From positions 1-64,000 of the forward strand of contig JANXYJ010000076.1 of NCBI GenBank assembly GCA_025350105.1: DNA of 64,000 bases. The letters run 5' to 3'. The notes under the pieces were generated by a model. That model did no database searches and was not told where the DNA came from. It saw only the letters and a list, made by a program, of their open reading frames with translations. Below, one piece after another: positions 9,378-16,672 of the stretch; the first letter of the stretch is position 1, and every line of letters begins with the position of its first letter. Made by a program: the position numbers and the translations under genes. Source of the DNA: Terriglobia bacterium (GTDB lineage Bacteria; Acidobacteriota; Terriglobia; Bryobacterales; Bryobacteraceae).

Positions 9378-10351
9378 GCGGCTTTCCCGTCTTTCTCTAC
9401 TTTGTCTTCTTTTTCTTCCTTCTCAATCAGGCTGACGAACACATCTTCCATGGATGGCGAGATGTGCTCCAGCGTGTGAATGTCGATCTCGCTGCGGCCT
9501 AATACCGAGCGAATTTGCTGTTCCGCCAGTTCGTCATCGGATACCGTCACATGCAGTCCGCCGCCGAATACAGCCACATCGGCAACGCCCGCGCATCCCT
9601 GCAGCAGGGCCAGGCTTTCCAGCAGATTTGACGTTTCCAGATTCAGCAGATGCCCGCTGCCCAAACTCTGTTTCAGTTCGGCCGGTGAACCGAGCGCAAT
9701 CACGCGTCCGCCATACATCAACGCAATACGATTGCAATACTCGGCCTCATCCATATAGTGGGTGGTGACGAATATCGTATGTCCCGAGCCGGAAAGCTGG
9801 TAAATCAATTCCCAGAAACTGCGCCGCGCAATCGGGTCCACGCCGCTGGTGGGTTCGTCCAAAAACAGAATAGGCGGTTCATGTAAAATCGCGCAGCCCA
9901 GCGCCAGCCTTTGTTTCCAGCCTCCCGATAGCAGCGCCGTCTTCATTTCCTGCTTCTCTTTCAGATCCGCCATCTCCAGCACAAATGCCAGCCGCGCCGG
10001 AAATGTTTCGGGCGGAACGCCATAAATCCCGCCGAAAAACTCAATGTTTTCGCGCACCGTCAAATCGTCGTACAGCGAAAACTTCTGCGACATGTAACCG
10101 ATGCTGCGTTTAATGCTTTCCGGCTCCGTCTTCACGTCGAATCCGCCCACCATCGCCCTGCCGGAGGTCGGCGGCAGCAGCCCGCATAGAATGCGAATTG
10201 TGGTGGATTTCCCCGCGCCATTGGGCCCCAGAAAGCCGAAGATCTCGCCGCGCTTCACCTCTAGCGACACCCGGTCCACCGCCACAAAATCGCCAAAGCG
10301 TTTGACCAGATTATCCAACTGAACGGCGGGCGTGTTTTCGTTAGGCAGCAC
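9374..10351 (-). CDS. ABC exporter ATPase, equivalent of the C-terminal half of YbhF
   Basis: 325 residues, one nucleotide-binding domain plus a C-terminal regulatory tail. It has Walker A GPNGAGKST, the signature LSGGWKQR (Trp replaces Gln, as I recall for the second half of E. coli YbhF), Walker B ILFLDEPTSGVDP and the H-loop VTTHYMDEAEYCNR. The tail ends in HTLEHISPSMEDVFVSLI and a Glu/Lys-rich run. In E. coli YbhF both ATPase halves are one polypeptide; here they are two overlapping genes. The start is GTG at 10351, 11 bases inside the upstream ATPase gene. Confidence 0.88.
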   Translation of the reverse strand: MLPNENTPAVQLDNLVKRFGDFVAVDRVSLEVKRGEIFGFLGPNGAGKSTTIRILCGLLPPTSGRAMVGGFDVKTEPESIKRSIGYMSQKFSLYDDLTVRENIEFFGGIYGVPPETFPARLAFVLEMADLKEKQEMKTALLSGGWKQRLALGCAILHEPPILFLDEPTSGVDPIARRSFWELIYQLSGSGHTIFVTTHYMDEAEYCNRIALMYGGRVIALGSPAELKQSLGSGHLLNLETSNLLESLALLQGCAGVADVAVFGGGLHVTVSDDELAEQQIRSVLGRSEIDIHTLEHISPSMEDVFVSLIEKEEKEDKVEKDGKAA

Positions 10352-11333
10352 GCGAAGTCTCCCGCTTGTGCAACTCTTCCTTACGGACCAGCGCGATAAA
10401 CACGTCTTCTAAAGACGGTTGAATCTGGCGATATTCAAACGGAACCAATCGCGCCAAACTCTCGGGCGAAGTCACTGCCGGATTCAAAAACAAATGCATA
10501 TCCGCGCCCGTCGGCTGCACGGTTAACACGCCCGCCTGCTGCTCCAGCGTCTTGCGCAGTGCATGCGCATCGCCGTGGGCCGTTATCCGATAGCAGGCTT
10601 CCGCAAGGCCCCGCTTCAAGCCCTCCGGCGTGTCCATTTGAATCATCCGGCCTTGATTCATGAAGCCCACACGATTGGCGCGCTCGGCTTCGTCTAAATA
10701 CGCGGTGGTCACGAAAACCGTCAAGCCCTCGCGAACCAAGTTGTAGAGAATGGCCCAAAAATCCCGCCGCGAAACTGGATCCACTCCATTGGTCGGTTCG
10801 TCCAAAAATAGAACCCGGGGCTTGTGTAACAGCGTGCACATCAACGCCAGTTTCTGTTTCATCCCGCCCGAAAGTTTCCCCGCTGGACGATTTTGAAACG
10901 GATCCATGCGGGTCATCTGCAGCAGCCGCGCGCTCAATTCTTTGCGTTCGGCGCCAATGATTCCGAACAGATCAGCGTAAAACGCCATATTCTCGGCAAC
11001 CGTCAGATCGGTATACAGCCCGAAGCGCTGCGCCATGTACCCGATCTGATCCTTCACCGCGTCGATTTCTTTGCTGACGTCATGCCCCCCCACCACCGCG
11101 CGGCCCTCGGTCGGGTTCATCAATCCCGTCAGCAGCCGCATCGTGGTCGTCTTGCCCGCGCCATCGGGACCCACCAACGCAAAAATCTCGCCCTCGCTAA
11201 TTGTCAAATTCAACCGGTCCACCGCCACCAGTTCGCCGCCCGCCCGTTCGCCGCCCGCCCGTTCGCCGCTTGGATTGACGAACTTCCGCGTCAGGTTTTC
11301 CGCGACAATCACCGCCGGGCGATGGGCCGTCAC
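10341..11333 (-). CDS. ABC exporter ATPase, equivalent of the N-terminal half of YbhF
   Basis: 330 residues. Its Walker A reads GPDGAGKTT (Asp for the usual Asn), a feature I recall in the first half of E. coli YbhF. The signature is LSGGMKQK, Walker B VLFLDEPTNGVDP, and the H-loop VTTAYLDEAERANR has Ala-Tyr where His is normal, so this site may be catalytically weakened. An in-frame tandem repeat gives ERAGGERAGGE near residues 19-29 (15-bp units around 11237-11270). The start is GTG, overlapping the adaptor TGA (GTGA). The C-terminus ends PSLEDVFIALVRKEE. It probably pairs with the next ATPase as an asymmetric dimer. Confidence 0.87.
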   Translation of the reverse strand: MTAHRPAVIVAENLTRKFVNPSGERAGGERAGGELVAVDRLNLTISEGEIFALVGPDGAGKTTTMRLLTGLMNPTEGRAVVGGHDVSKEIDAVKDQIGYMAQRFGLYTDLTVAENMAFYADLFGIIGAERKELSARLLQMTRMDPFQNRPAGKLSGGMKQKLALMCTLLHKPRVLFLDEPTNGVDPVSRRDFWAILYNLVREGLTVFVTTAYLDEAERANRVGFMNQGRMIQMDTPEGLKRGLAEACYRITAHGDAHALRKTLEQQAGVLTVQPTGADMHLFLNPAVTSPESLARLVPFEYRQIQPSLEDVFIALVRKEELHKRETSRAA

Positions 11334-12499
11334 AACGGAATCTCCGCATCCACCGGCATATTGTTCTTCAACTCGTGGTGAAGATTGTCCACTTCCACCT
11401 TGATGCGGTACACCAGCTTCACGCGCTCTTCTTTGGTCTGAATCTGCTTAGGCGTGAACTCGGCCTCAGCGGCGATAAACGTCACCGTCCCCTCGTAACT
11501 TTTTTCTTTATAGGAATCCGTGCTCAGCTTCACCTTGGTCCCCAGCTTCACTTTTCCCAAGTCGCTTTCGGCCACATACGCCCGCAGCCATGGATGATCC
11601 TGATCCCCAATCGTCACTACCGTTGTCCCTGCCGCCAACACCTCGCCCGCCTCCGCCGATTTCACCAACACAACGCCATCAATCGGCGCCACAATCACGG
11701 TATCGTTCAATTGCGCCGCGGATATTCCCGCTTGCGCCCGCGCCCGCTCAATTTCGGACCGGCGCGCCACCAGTTCCTGCTGCTTTCTCTGCAACTCGAT
11801 CCGATTGGCCTCGGCCGTTTTCACCGCGGCTCTGGCGTTGGCTAATTGCGCCCGCCCCGCCGCCTTCTCTTCCTGCCGCGGACCCTCTTTCACCAACGCC
11901 GACCTCTGCTGCGCCTGATTCACTGCTGCGCCCGCCGCCTCGAACCTGGACCGCGCCTGATCAAACTGCGACGTCGAAATGTCCTTGTTCTTGTACAGCG
12001 TTTGCGCGCGATCCCAATCCGCCCGCGTCAAATTCATCTGCGCCGTGGCCTCCGCCACCGCCGCCTCAGCCTGTTGAATTTCCTGCGGTCTGCTGCCAGC
12101 CATCAACTCATCCAAATGCGCCTGCGCCTGATCCACCACTGCCTGCCGCGCCGCGATGTCGCTTTCGATGGTGGCCTGCTGATACTCAATGGAGGTTTTC
12201 AGCTGCTCGTAGGAACTCTGCGCGCCGCCAATAATCGCCACGTCGCGCGAACGCTGTTGTTCCAGTTGTACCGGGTCCAGCCGCGCAATCACTTGGCCTT
12301 TTTTGACCAGGTCGCCTTCTTTTACGTTCAAGTCCGTCATCCGGCCCGCGATCTTGAACGACAGATCCACCAACGTAAGTTCCAGATTTCCTGAAACCTG
12401 AATGCTCTTGCGTGGCGGCGCGAAAGTTCCGTTCTGCCACAAATAATAGCCAACGCCCGCTGCAATCAGCAAAATTAAGATAGGAAGACGCTTTTTCAT
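11330..12499 (-). CDS. ybhG: HlyD/EmrA-family periplasmic adaptor (YbhG-like)
   Basis: 389 residues. It has one N-terminal membrane anchor (LPILILLIAAGVGYYLW), the lipoyl half-motif VKEGDLVKKGQVIARLDP, a long Ala/Gln/Glu-rich coiled coil (about residues 90-250), then the second lipoyl half and beta-barrel region VIVAPIDGVVLVKSAEAGEVL. Adaptors of this kind bridge the inner-membrane ABC transporter to an outer-membrane TolC channel; the TolC-type gene is directly upstream, with an ATGA overlap. The neighbouring DevB/YbhG-type gene order supports the assignment. Confidence 0.88.
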   Translation of the reverse strand: MKKRLPILILLIAAGVGYYLWQNGTFAPPRKSIQVSGNLELTLVDLSFKIAGRMTDLNVKEGDLVKKGQVIARLDPVQLEQQRSRDVAIIGGAQSSYEQLKTSIEYQQATIESDIAARQAVVDQAQAHLDELMAGSRPQEIQQAEAAVAEATAQMNLTRADWDRAQTLYKNKDISTSQFDQARSRFEAAGAAVNQAQQRSALVKEGPRQEEKAAGRAQLANARAAVKTAEANRIELQRKQQELVARRSEIERARAQAGISAAQLNDTVIVAPIDGVVLVKSAEAGEVLAAGTTVVTIGDQDHPWLRAYVAESDLGKVKLGTKVKLSTDSYKEKSYEGTVTFIAAEAEFTPKQIQTKEERVKLVYRIKVEVDNLHHELKNNMPVDAEIPL

Positions 12500-13836
12500 T
12501 GGTTGATATAGTCTCCGATGGTTCCCGTGGAGGTGGCCAAATCCAGCCGCGCCACGTTGTAGTCATACAGCGCCACCACTTGGTTATCCCGTGCGCGTTG
12601 CAAGCGGGTTTGCGCATCGGTCACTTCCAGTGACGTTGCCACCCCCGCCTCGTAACGGCGCCGCGCCTGCGCCAATTCGTTCTCTGCCAATTGCAGGCCG
12701 TCGCGCGACGCATCCACTTCGCCCTTGGCCGAGTTGAAATTTTCCAGCGCCATACGCACCTGTAATTCCACTTGCTGTTGCAGGTCCCGCAGACGGATTT
12801 GCTCCTGCTTGATCTGCGAAAAACTCTCCTCACGCCGCGCCTGCCTGCGGAATCCGTCAAACAGGGGAATCTTCAGCGCCACGCCCATCGTATAAGTCGC
12901 GCGAGCGCCAATCACGTCCGGCCCAATCGCCCCATAGTCGGCTTGCGTGCCAATGGTCGGCAGCCGTTCGCTTTTCACCGCGTCGTAGTTGAAGTGCGCC
13001 ACTTGCTCGCGCTGTTGCTGTGTTTTCAGCTCCGGCCTCAACCTGCGCGCTTGGGCCAACAACGCGTCGGCGCCAGCTACTTCGGCGCCCTTCTCATCCA
13101 ACTTACTGGTGAACTCTACGGGAGAATCCAGCGCCAATCCCATCGCTTTCAGCAGGATCAACACGGCTCGCGCGCGGTCGTTTTCGGCGCGGATCAATCG
13201 TTGACGGTCATTCGCTAACTGCACATCCGCCCGCGTCACTTCAATGCCCGTGCCAGTGCCTGCGTTCTGTTGGCGGTTCGACAAGTCGAGCAAGGCTTGC
13301 GATAGATCCACGTTTGCCTTCGCCGTATCCCTCACCGCGTCCGCCCGCAAGCACGCCAGATAGTCATGCGCCACTTCGTCGCTAATTTGCGTCTTGGTGG
13401 AATCCAGATCCAATTTGACGGCGGTCAGTGACGCCTTCGAGGCCTTCAACTTCTGACGGTCGCTGATATTCAGTACAGATTGTTGCGCCGTGGCCCTGGT
13501 GTCCAACACGCTGAATGGCCCGGAAATGGAAGGGATCGAGAATCCCGGAATCGGTATCGAAAAACTAAACCCGAACGCCTTCAAATTGGTGGTCTGCCTG
13601 CGATCTTGTACCGATGCATCCAGGTTCGGCAAAAAAGCCGCGCGCGCTTCGACAACCTTCTCTTGCGCTTGCTCAATACTTTCCTGCGCCAGCGCAATCC
13701 GCGTGTTGCCGTCCGGCGCAATGGCAATCTCCACAGCCCGTTTCAGACTCAGCGGCAAAGGTGTGCGCGTTTGCCCGAAGGCTCCCGCCGCGCACAGCAG
13801 CAGATACCAAATCCAACGTTTCTTAAGACTTCGCAT
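12496..13836 (-). CDS. TolC-family outer-membrane efflux channel
   Basis: 446 residues. A signal peptide (WIWYLLLCAAGAFGQ) is followed by two OEP repeats dominated by long alpha-helical stretches: ALAQESIEQAQEKVVEARAA in the first and QLAENELAQARRRYEAGVAT in the second. ATSLEVTDAQTRLQRARDN near the C-terminus is the repeat-end motif of TolC-like proteins. It should form the trimeric exit duct for the export system encoded downstream. E. coli ybhGFSR lacks its own channel gene, so this operon is self-contained. The start ATG directly follows the TGA of the regulator. Confidence 0.9.
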   Translation of the reverse strand: MRSLKKRWIWYLLLCAAGAFGQTRTPLPLSLKRAVEIAIAPDGNTRIALAQESIEQAQEKVVEARAAFLPNLDASVQDRRQTTNLKAFGFSFSIPIPGFSIPSISGPFSVLDTRATAQQSVLNISDRQKLKASKASLTAVKLDLDSTKTQISDEVAHDYLACLRADAVRDTAKANVDLSQALLDLSNRQQNAGTGTGIEVTRADVQLANDRQRLIRAENDRARAVLILLKAMGLALDSPVEFTSKLDEKGAEVAGADALLAQARRLRPELKTQQQREQVAHFNYDAVKSERLPTIGTQADYGAIGPDVIGARATYTMGVALKIPLFDGFRRQARREESFSQIKQEQIRLRDLQQQVELQVRMALENFNSAKGEVDASRDGLQLAENELAQARRRYEAGVATSLEVTDAQTRLQRARDNQVVALYDYNVARLDLATSTGTIGDYINQ

Positions 13837-14589
13837 TCACTTTTTCTCCCTGCGGCGTGAGGCTGCGCGGTTCCTTGGCTTCGCTGCCGCCTTGCGCGTC
13901 CTGTTCCTTGCTGCGACGGCACCGCCATTAGGCGCACGCAATCCCGCCGACAGAAATTCGGTCAGGCGCCAAATCAAGGCAACCCGGTCTAATGGCTGTC
14001 CCGGGGTCCCCATCATCCGCGGCAGCGCGGCCGATAGCGCCAGGACGTGCGACATCGATCCCGCCATGAACTGCAGCCGCCACAGACACTCTTTTCGGGG
14101 TAGCGCCGGTCTCGCCCGCCCGATGGCTTCGGCGAAACCTTCCGCAACTTCCTGCATGTGGCGTTTATAGACCCGTTCAAAAAACTGATCCGGGTTGCTC
14201 AATACCCGCCCAAGCAGAGGCACTGCCGGCAGAATTTCCATCTTTAGCAGCGGAGACAGATACGCCTCCACAATCTGTTCGACACTCGCCCCCGGCCCGG
14301 CCGTCCGCAGCATCTCCATGCGCTGCTGATTCACCGGCCGGATCCGCCGTTCAATCACCGCATCGATCAGGCTGTCTTTGCTTTGAAAGTGATAATTCAC
14401 TGCCGCCAGATTCACCTGCGCCTCGGTGGTGATGTCCCGCAGGGAAGTGGCATCGAAGCCTTTTTGGCCAAACAATTTCTCCGCCGCATCCAGAATTCTG
14501 GTTTTGGTCACCGCCACGGAGCCGCCGGCCAGCGTGCCCGCTGGAGATGCGGACGAGAGGGACGGCGGAAGGGAGACCAGGGCATTCAT
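13837..14589 (-). CDS. cecR: TetR-family repressor, CecR-like, first gene of the exporter operon
   Basis: 250 residues from ATG 14589. Residues about 28-80 form the TetR DNA-binding domain: TKTRILDAAEKLFGQKGFDATSLRDIT and the recognition helix region VNLAAVNYHFQSKDSLI. The C-terminal ligand domain resembles the DUF1956 type of E. coli CecR (YbiH), which controls ybhGFSR. The C-terminus is Lys/Arg/Ala-rich. No Shine-Dalgarno precedes ATG 14589, and a consensus -10 box ends 13 bases upstream, so the message would be nearly leaderless. A GTG at about residue 25 (VAVTKTR) is an alternative start. A longer reading to 14877 crosses the divergent gene and is rejected. Autorepression through the palindrome at 14590-14610 is inferred. 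Confidence 0.87.
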   Translation of the reverse strand: MNALVSLPPSLSSASPAGTLAGGSVAVTKTRILDAAEKLFGQKGFDATSLRDITTEAQVNLAAVNYHFQSKDSLIDAVIERRIRPVNQQRMEMLRTAGPGASVEQIVEAYLSPLLKMEILPAVPLLGRVLSNPDQFFERVYKRHMQEVAEGFAEAIGRARPALPRKECLWRLQFMAGSMSHVLALSAALPRMMGTPGQPLDRVALIWRLTEFLSAGLRAPNGGAVAARNRTRKAAAKPRNRAASRRREKK

Positions 14590-14610
14590 ACGTATGTTTG
14601 AATCATACGT
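14590..14610. promoter_or_regulatory. Palindromic operator candidate for the CecR-like repressor
   Basis: ACGTATG and CATACGT are perfect 7-bp inverted arms separated by 7 bases. The site touches the repressor start codon on one side and covers the -10 box of its promoter, the classic arrangement for TetR autorepression. Binding by this protein is inferred, not shown. Confidence 0.7.
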
Positions 14611-14630
14611 GTGAGCGATTCGCAAGTCAA
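14602..14630 (-). promoter_or_regulatory. Sigma70-type promoter of the exporter operon
   Basis: On the minus strand TTGACT (14630-14625) and TATGAT (14607-14602) are separated by exactly 17 bases. The -10 box lies inside the palindrome 14590-14610. Transcription should begin about 14595, leaving only about six bases before ATG 14589. Confidence 0.7.
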
Positions 14631-14646
14631 GCGAAAATCGTTCTTG

Positions 14647-14676
14647 TTGCAATCCCCAGAGCGCGTCCTGTAGAAT
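14647..14676 (+). promoter_or_regulatory. Sigma70-like promoter of the FAD monooxygenase gene
   Basis: TTGCAA (14647-14652), an 18-base spacer, and TAGAAT (14671-14676) stand just before ATG 14684. Only seven bases separate the -10 box from the start codon and no ribosome-binding site is present, so a leaderless transcript is predicted. Confidence 0.5.
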
Positions 14677-14683
14677 CGCCCCC

Positions 14684-16246
14684 ATGGCAGACCTCGAAGT
14701 CCCCGTCCTCATCGTCGGCGGTAGCCTTGTCGGCATGTCCGCCGCCATGCTCTTGGCGCACCACGGAATCCGCGCACTCACCGTCGAACACCATCGCGGC
14801 ACCGCTATCCATCCGCGCGCCGCCCTGATCAGCCAGCGCACCATGGAAGTACTCCGCACGGTGGGACTGGAAGGCATTGTTCGCGAACAGTCGGAAACCC
14901 AGTTTCTTCAGGATGGCGCCATCATGGCAGTGGAGACGCTTGCGGGTAAAGAACTCGCCTGGTTCATCGCCAACATGAACGAAGGCATCCGCGACGTCAG
15001 CCCCACCATCCGCCTCTTCATCACCCAAAAATTATTGGAACCACTGATGCAGCGGCGTGCCTTGAAGCTAGGTGCCGATCTCCGCTTCGCCACGGAAATG
15101 GTTTCCTTTGAACAGGACGCCACCGGCGTCCGCGCCGTAATCCGGCACCGCGATACCGGCGAAACCCAGAACATCCGCGCCCGTTACATGATTGCCGCCG
15201 ACGGCGCGCGCAGTGGCATCCGCGAAAAACTGGACATCGCCATGCAGGGCACCGGCATCTTCTCCAAAAGCATCACCATCTATTTCCGTGCCCCGGTGGG
15301 TCCCCTTCTGCGCGATCGCAACCTCAGCGTCATCTACGTGTACAACCCCAGCGTGCGCGGCTTCTTTCGCATCGAAAAGCCTTATAATACGGGCTTCTTG
15401 GTGGCCAACACCACCGGCGATATGGCGCATCCCAACAGCGATCTGTGGGATCTCGATCACCAGCAATGTGAGCAACTGGTCCGCGCCGGGCTGGGCGACG
15501 ACAGCGTTCCGATCGTCGTCGACGACGTCATGAAATGGCATGGCCGCGCCGACACGGCCGAACGCTATCAGGTGAATCGTATCTTTCTCGCCGGCGATGC
15601 CGCGCACTGTTTGCCCCCCTATGGAGGGTTTAACGGAAACTGCGGTGTCCAGGACGCTCACAACATCGCTTGGAAATTGGCCGCTGTGCTGAAGGGCCAC
15701 GCTGGCGCTGGCTTGGTCGACACTTACGCCGTTGAACGTCACCCCGTAGGAGCCTTCACCGCCCAACAAGCTTACTTGCGTTACGTTCTGCGCGAAGCGA
15801 AATACCTGACCACCGAAGGCCTGCCCGCGATGGAAAATGATTTAAACGTGGAGCTTGGTTATCGTTATCACTCCTCCGCTGTCATCGCTGAACCCGATGA
15901 CGATGGCAGGCCGCACGAACATCCGCGCGACGCCAAAGGCAAACCCGGCTCCCGAGCTCCGCATCTTTGGCTGGAGCCCAACCGCTCTACACTCGATCTG
16001 TTCGGTGCAAAGTTTGCGTTGCTTGGTGGCCCCGATGCCGGTGACTGGCTTACAGCAACGGATGCTCTTGATGTGGACGCGCACAAAATCACAAACGCCG
16101 ATTTCTGTGATGCCTACGGCATCACCCCGCAGGGCGCCGTCCTGGTTCGTCCCGATGGCTTCGTCGCATGGCGGGCCAAATCATCAGAGGCCAACGCCCA
16201 CGCCGCTTTGGCGAATGCGCTCGATCACGTGCTACACCGCGCCTAA
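14684..16246 (+). CDS. FAD-dependent aromatic monooxygenase (PheA/TfdB type)
   Basis: 520 residues. It is a class A flavoprotein hydroxylase: the N-terminal dinucleotide motif VLIVGGSLVGMSAAMLLA, the DG motif AADGARSGIREKL, and the GD motif FLAGDAAHCLPPYGGFNGN followed by GVQDAHNIAWKLA. The C-terminal 90 residues form the thioredoxin-like lobe seen in phenol and polyketide hydroxylases, ending QGAVLVRPDGFVAWRA. Such enzymes insert one oxygen into phenolic or polyketide rings using NAD(P)H. The substrate is unknown. It is divergent from the CecR-like repressor, with 94 bases between starts, so the operator could affect both. A cupin gene follows. Confidence 0.88.
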   Translation: MADLEVPVLIVGGSLVGMSAAMLLAHHGIRALTVEHHRGTAIHPRAALISQRTMEVLRTVGLEGIVREQSETQFLQDGAIMAVETLAGKELAWFIANMNEGIRDVSPTIRLFITQKLLEPLMQRRALKLGADLRFATEMVSFEQDATGVRAVIRHRDTGETQNIRARYMIAADGARSGIREKLDIAMQGTGIFSKSITIYFRAPVGPLLRDRNLSVIYVYNPSVRGFFRIEKPYNTGFLVANTTGDMAHPNSDLWDLDHQQCEQLVRAGLGDDSVPIVVDDVMKWHGRADTAERYQVNRIFLAGDAAHCLPPYGGFNGNCGVQDAHNIAWKLAAVLKGHAGAGLVDTYAVERHPVGAFTAQQAYLRYVLREAKYLTTEGLPAMENDLNVELGYRYHSSAVIAEPDDDGRPHEHPRDAKGKPGSRAPHLWLEPNRSTLDLFGAKFALLGGPDAGDWLTATDALDVDAHKITNADFCDAYGITPQGAVLVRPDGFVAWRAKSSEANAHAALANALDHVLHRA

Positions 16247-16277
16247 GCCATTCCAAGACGCGCGATCATAAAGTATC

Positions 16278-16595
16278 GTGCAAACACTCAAGCTGGTCAC
16301 GGAAATTCAAAGCGGCGTTCAAGAGGACAAGCAAGTGAAACTGTTGTTCTCCGGCCCGCGCCGAAAGCTCTTGCAGATTACCCTTCGCAATCACGCAGTG
16401 CTGGCCGCACACCAGGCGGCCGAGCCCATCACCATTCACTGCATTGCCGGTTCCGGAACCTTGGAGTCCCCTGTGCCGGGCGAGCAGTTGGCCTTGCTAC
16501 CCGGGGTGCTGATTACCATAGAGCCGAACGTTGATCACGAAATCCAAGCCACGCCCGCCGTCTCTATTCTTCTCACTAAATTCGGCCTTGACTGA
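16278..16595 (+). CDS. Small cupin-domain protein
   Basis: 105 residues from GTG 16278. One small beta-barrel pattern is visible: LLFSGPRRKLLQITLRNHAVL, then HQAAEPITIHCIAGSGTLE, LLPGVLITIEPNVDHEIQA and a closing VSILLTKF. Two of the usual cupin histidines are recognisable (HQAAEP and DHEI). Small cupins often bind metal, and this one resembles the stress-related or quercetinase-like single-domain type, but no activity is assigned. It follows the monooxygenase by 31 bases and may be cotranscribed. No clear ribosome-binding site precedes GTG. Confidence 0.6.
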   Translation: MQTLKLVTEIQSGVQEDKQVKLLFSGPRRKLLQITLRNHAVLAAHQAAEPITIHCIAGSGTLESPVPGEQLALLPGVLITIEPNVDHEIQATPAVSILLTKFGLD

Positions 16596-16610
16596 GCATC
16601 ATCAATAGCC

Positions 16611-16662
16611 TCGATGCCGCAAGGCATCGTCTATACTCGATGCCGCAAGGCATCGTCTATAG
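16611..16662. repeat. Tandem 26-bp repeat, each copy a perfect hairpin
   Basis: Two adjacent 26-base units (16611-16636 and 16637-16662) differ only in the last base. Each contains GATGCC-GCAA-GGCATC, a 6-bp stem closed by a GCAA (GNRA-type) tetraloop, at 16613-16628 and 16639-16654. They lie between the cupin stop and the MFS start. No U-run follows, so simple termination is unlikely. TATAGT at 16658-16663, formed by the end of the second copy, could be a -10 box for the MFS gene. Confidence 0.8.
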
Positions 16663-16672
16663 TGGATAGAGT

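Noticed and set aside
14590-14877. N-terminal extension of the CecR-like repressor to 14877
   Set aside because: It would run across the promoter and palindrome and 194 bases into the divergent monooxygenase gene, and the added residues match nothing in TetR proteins.
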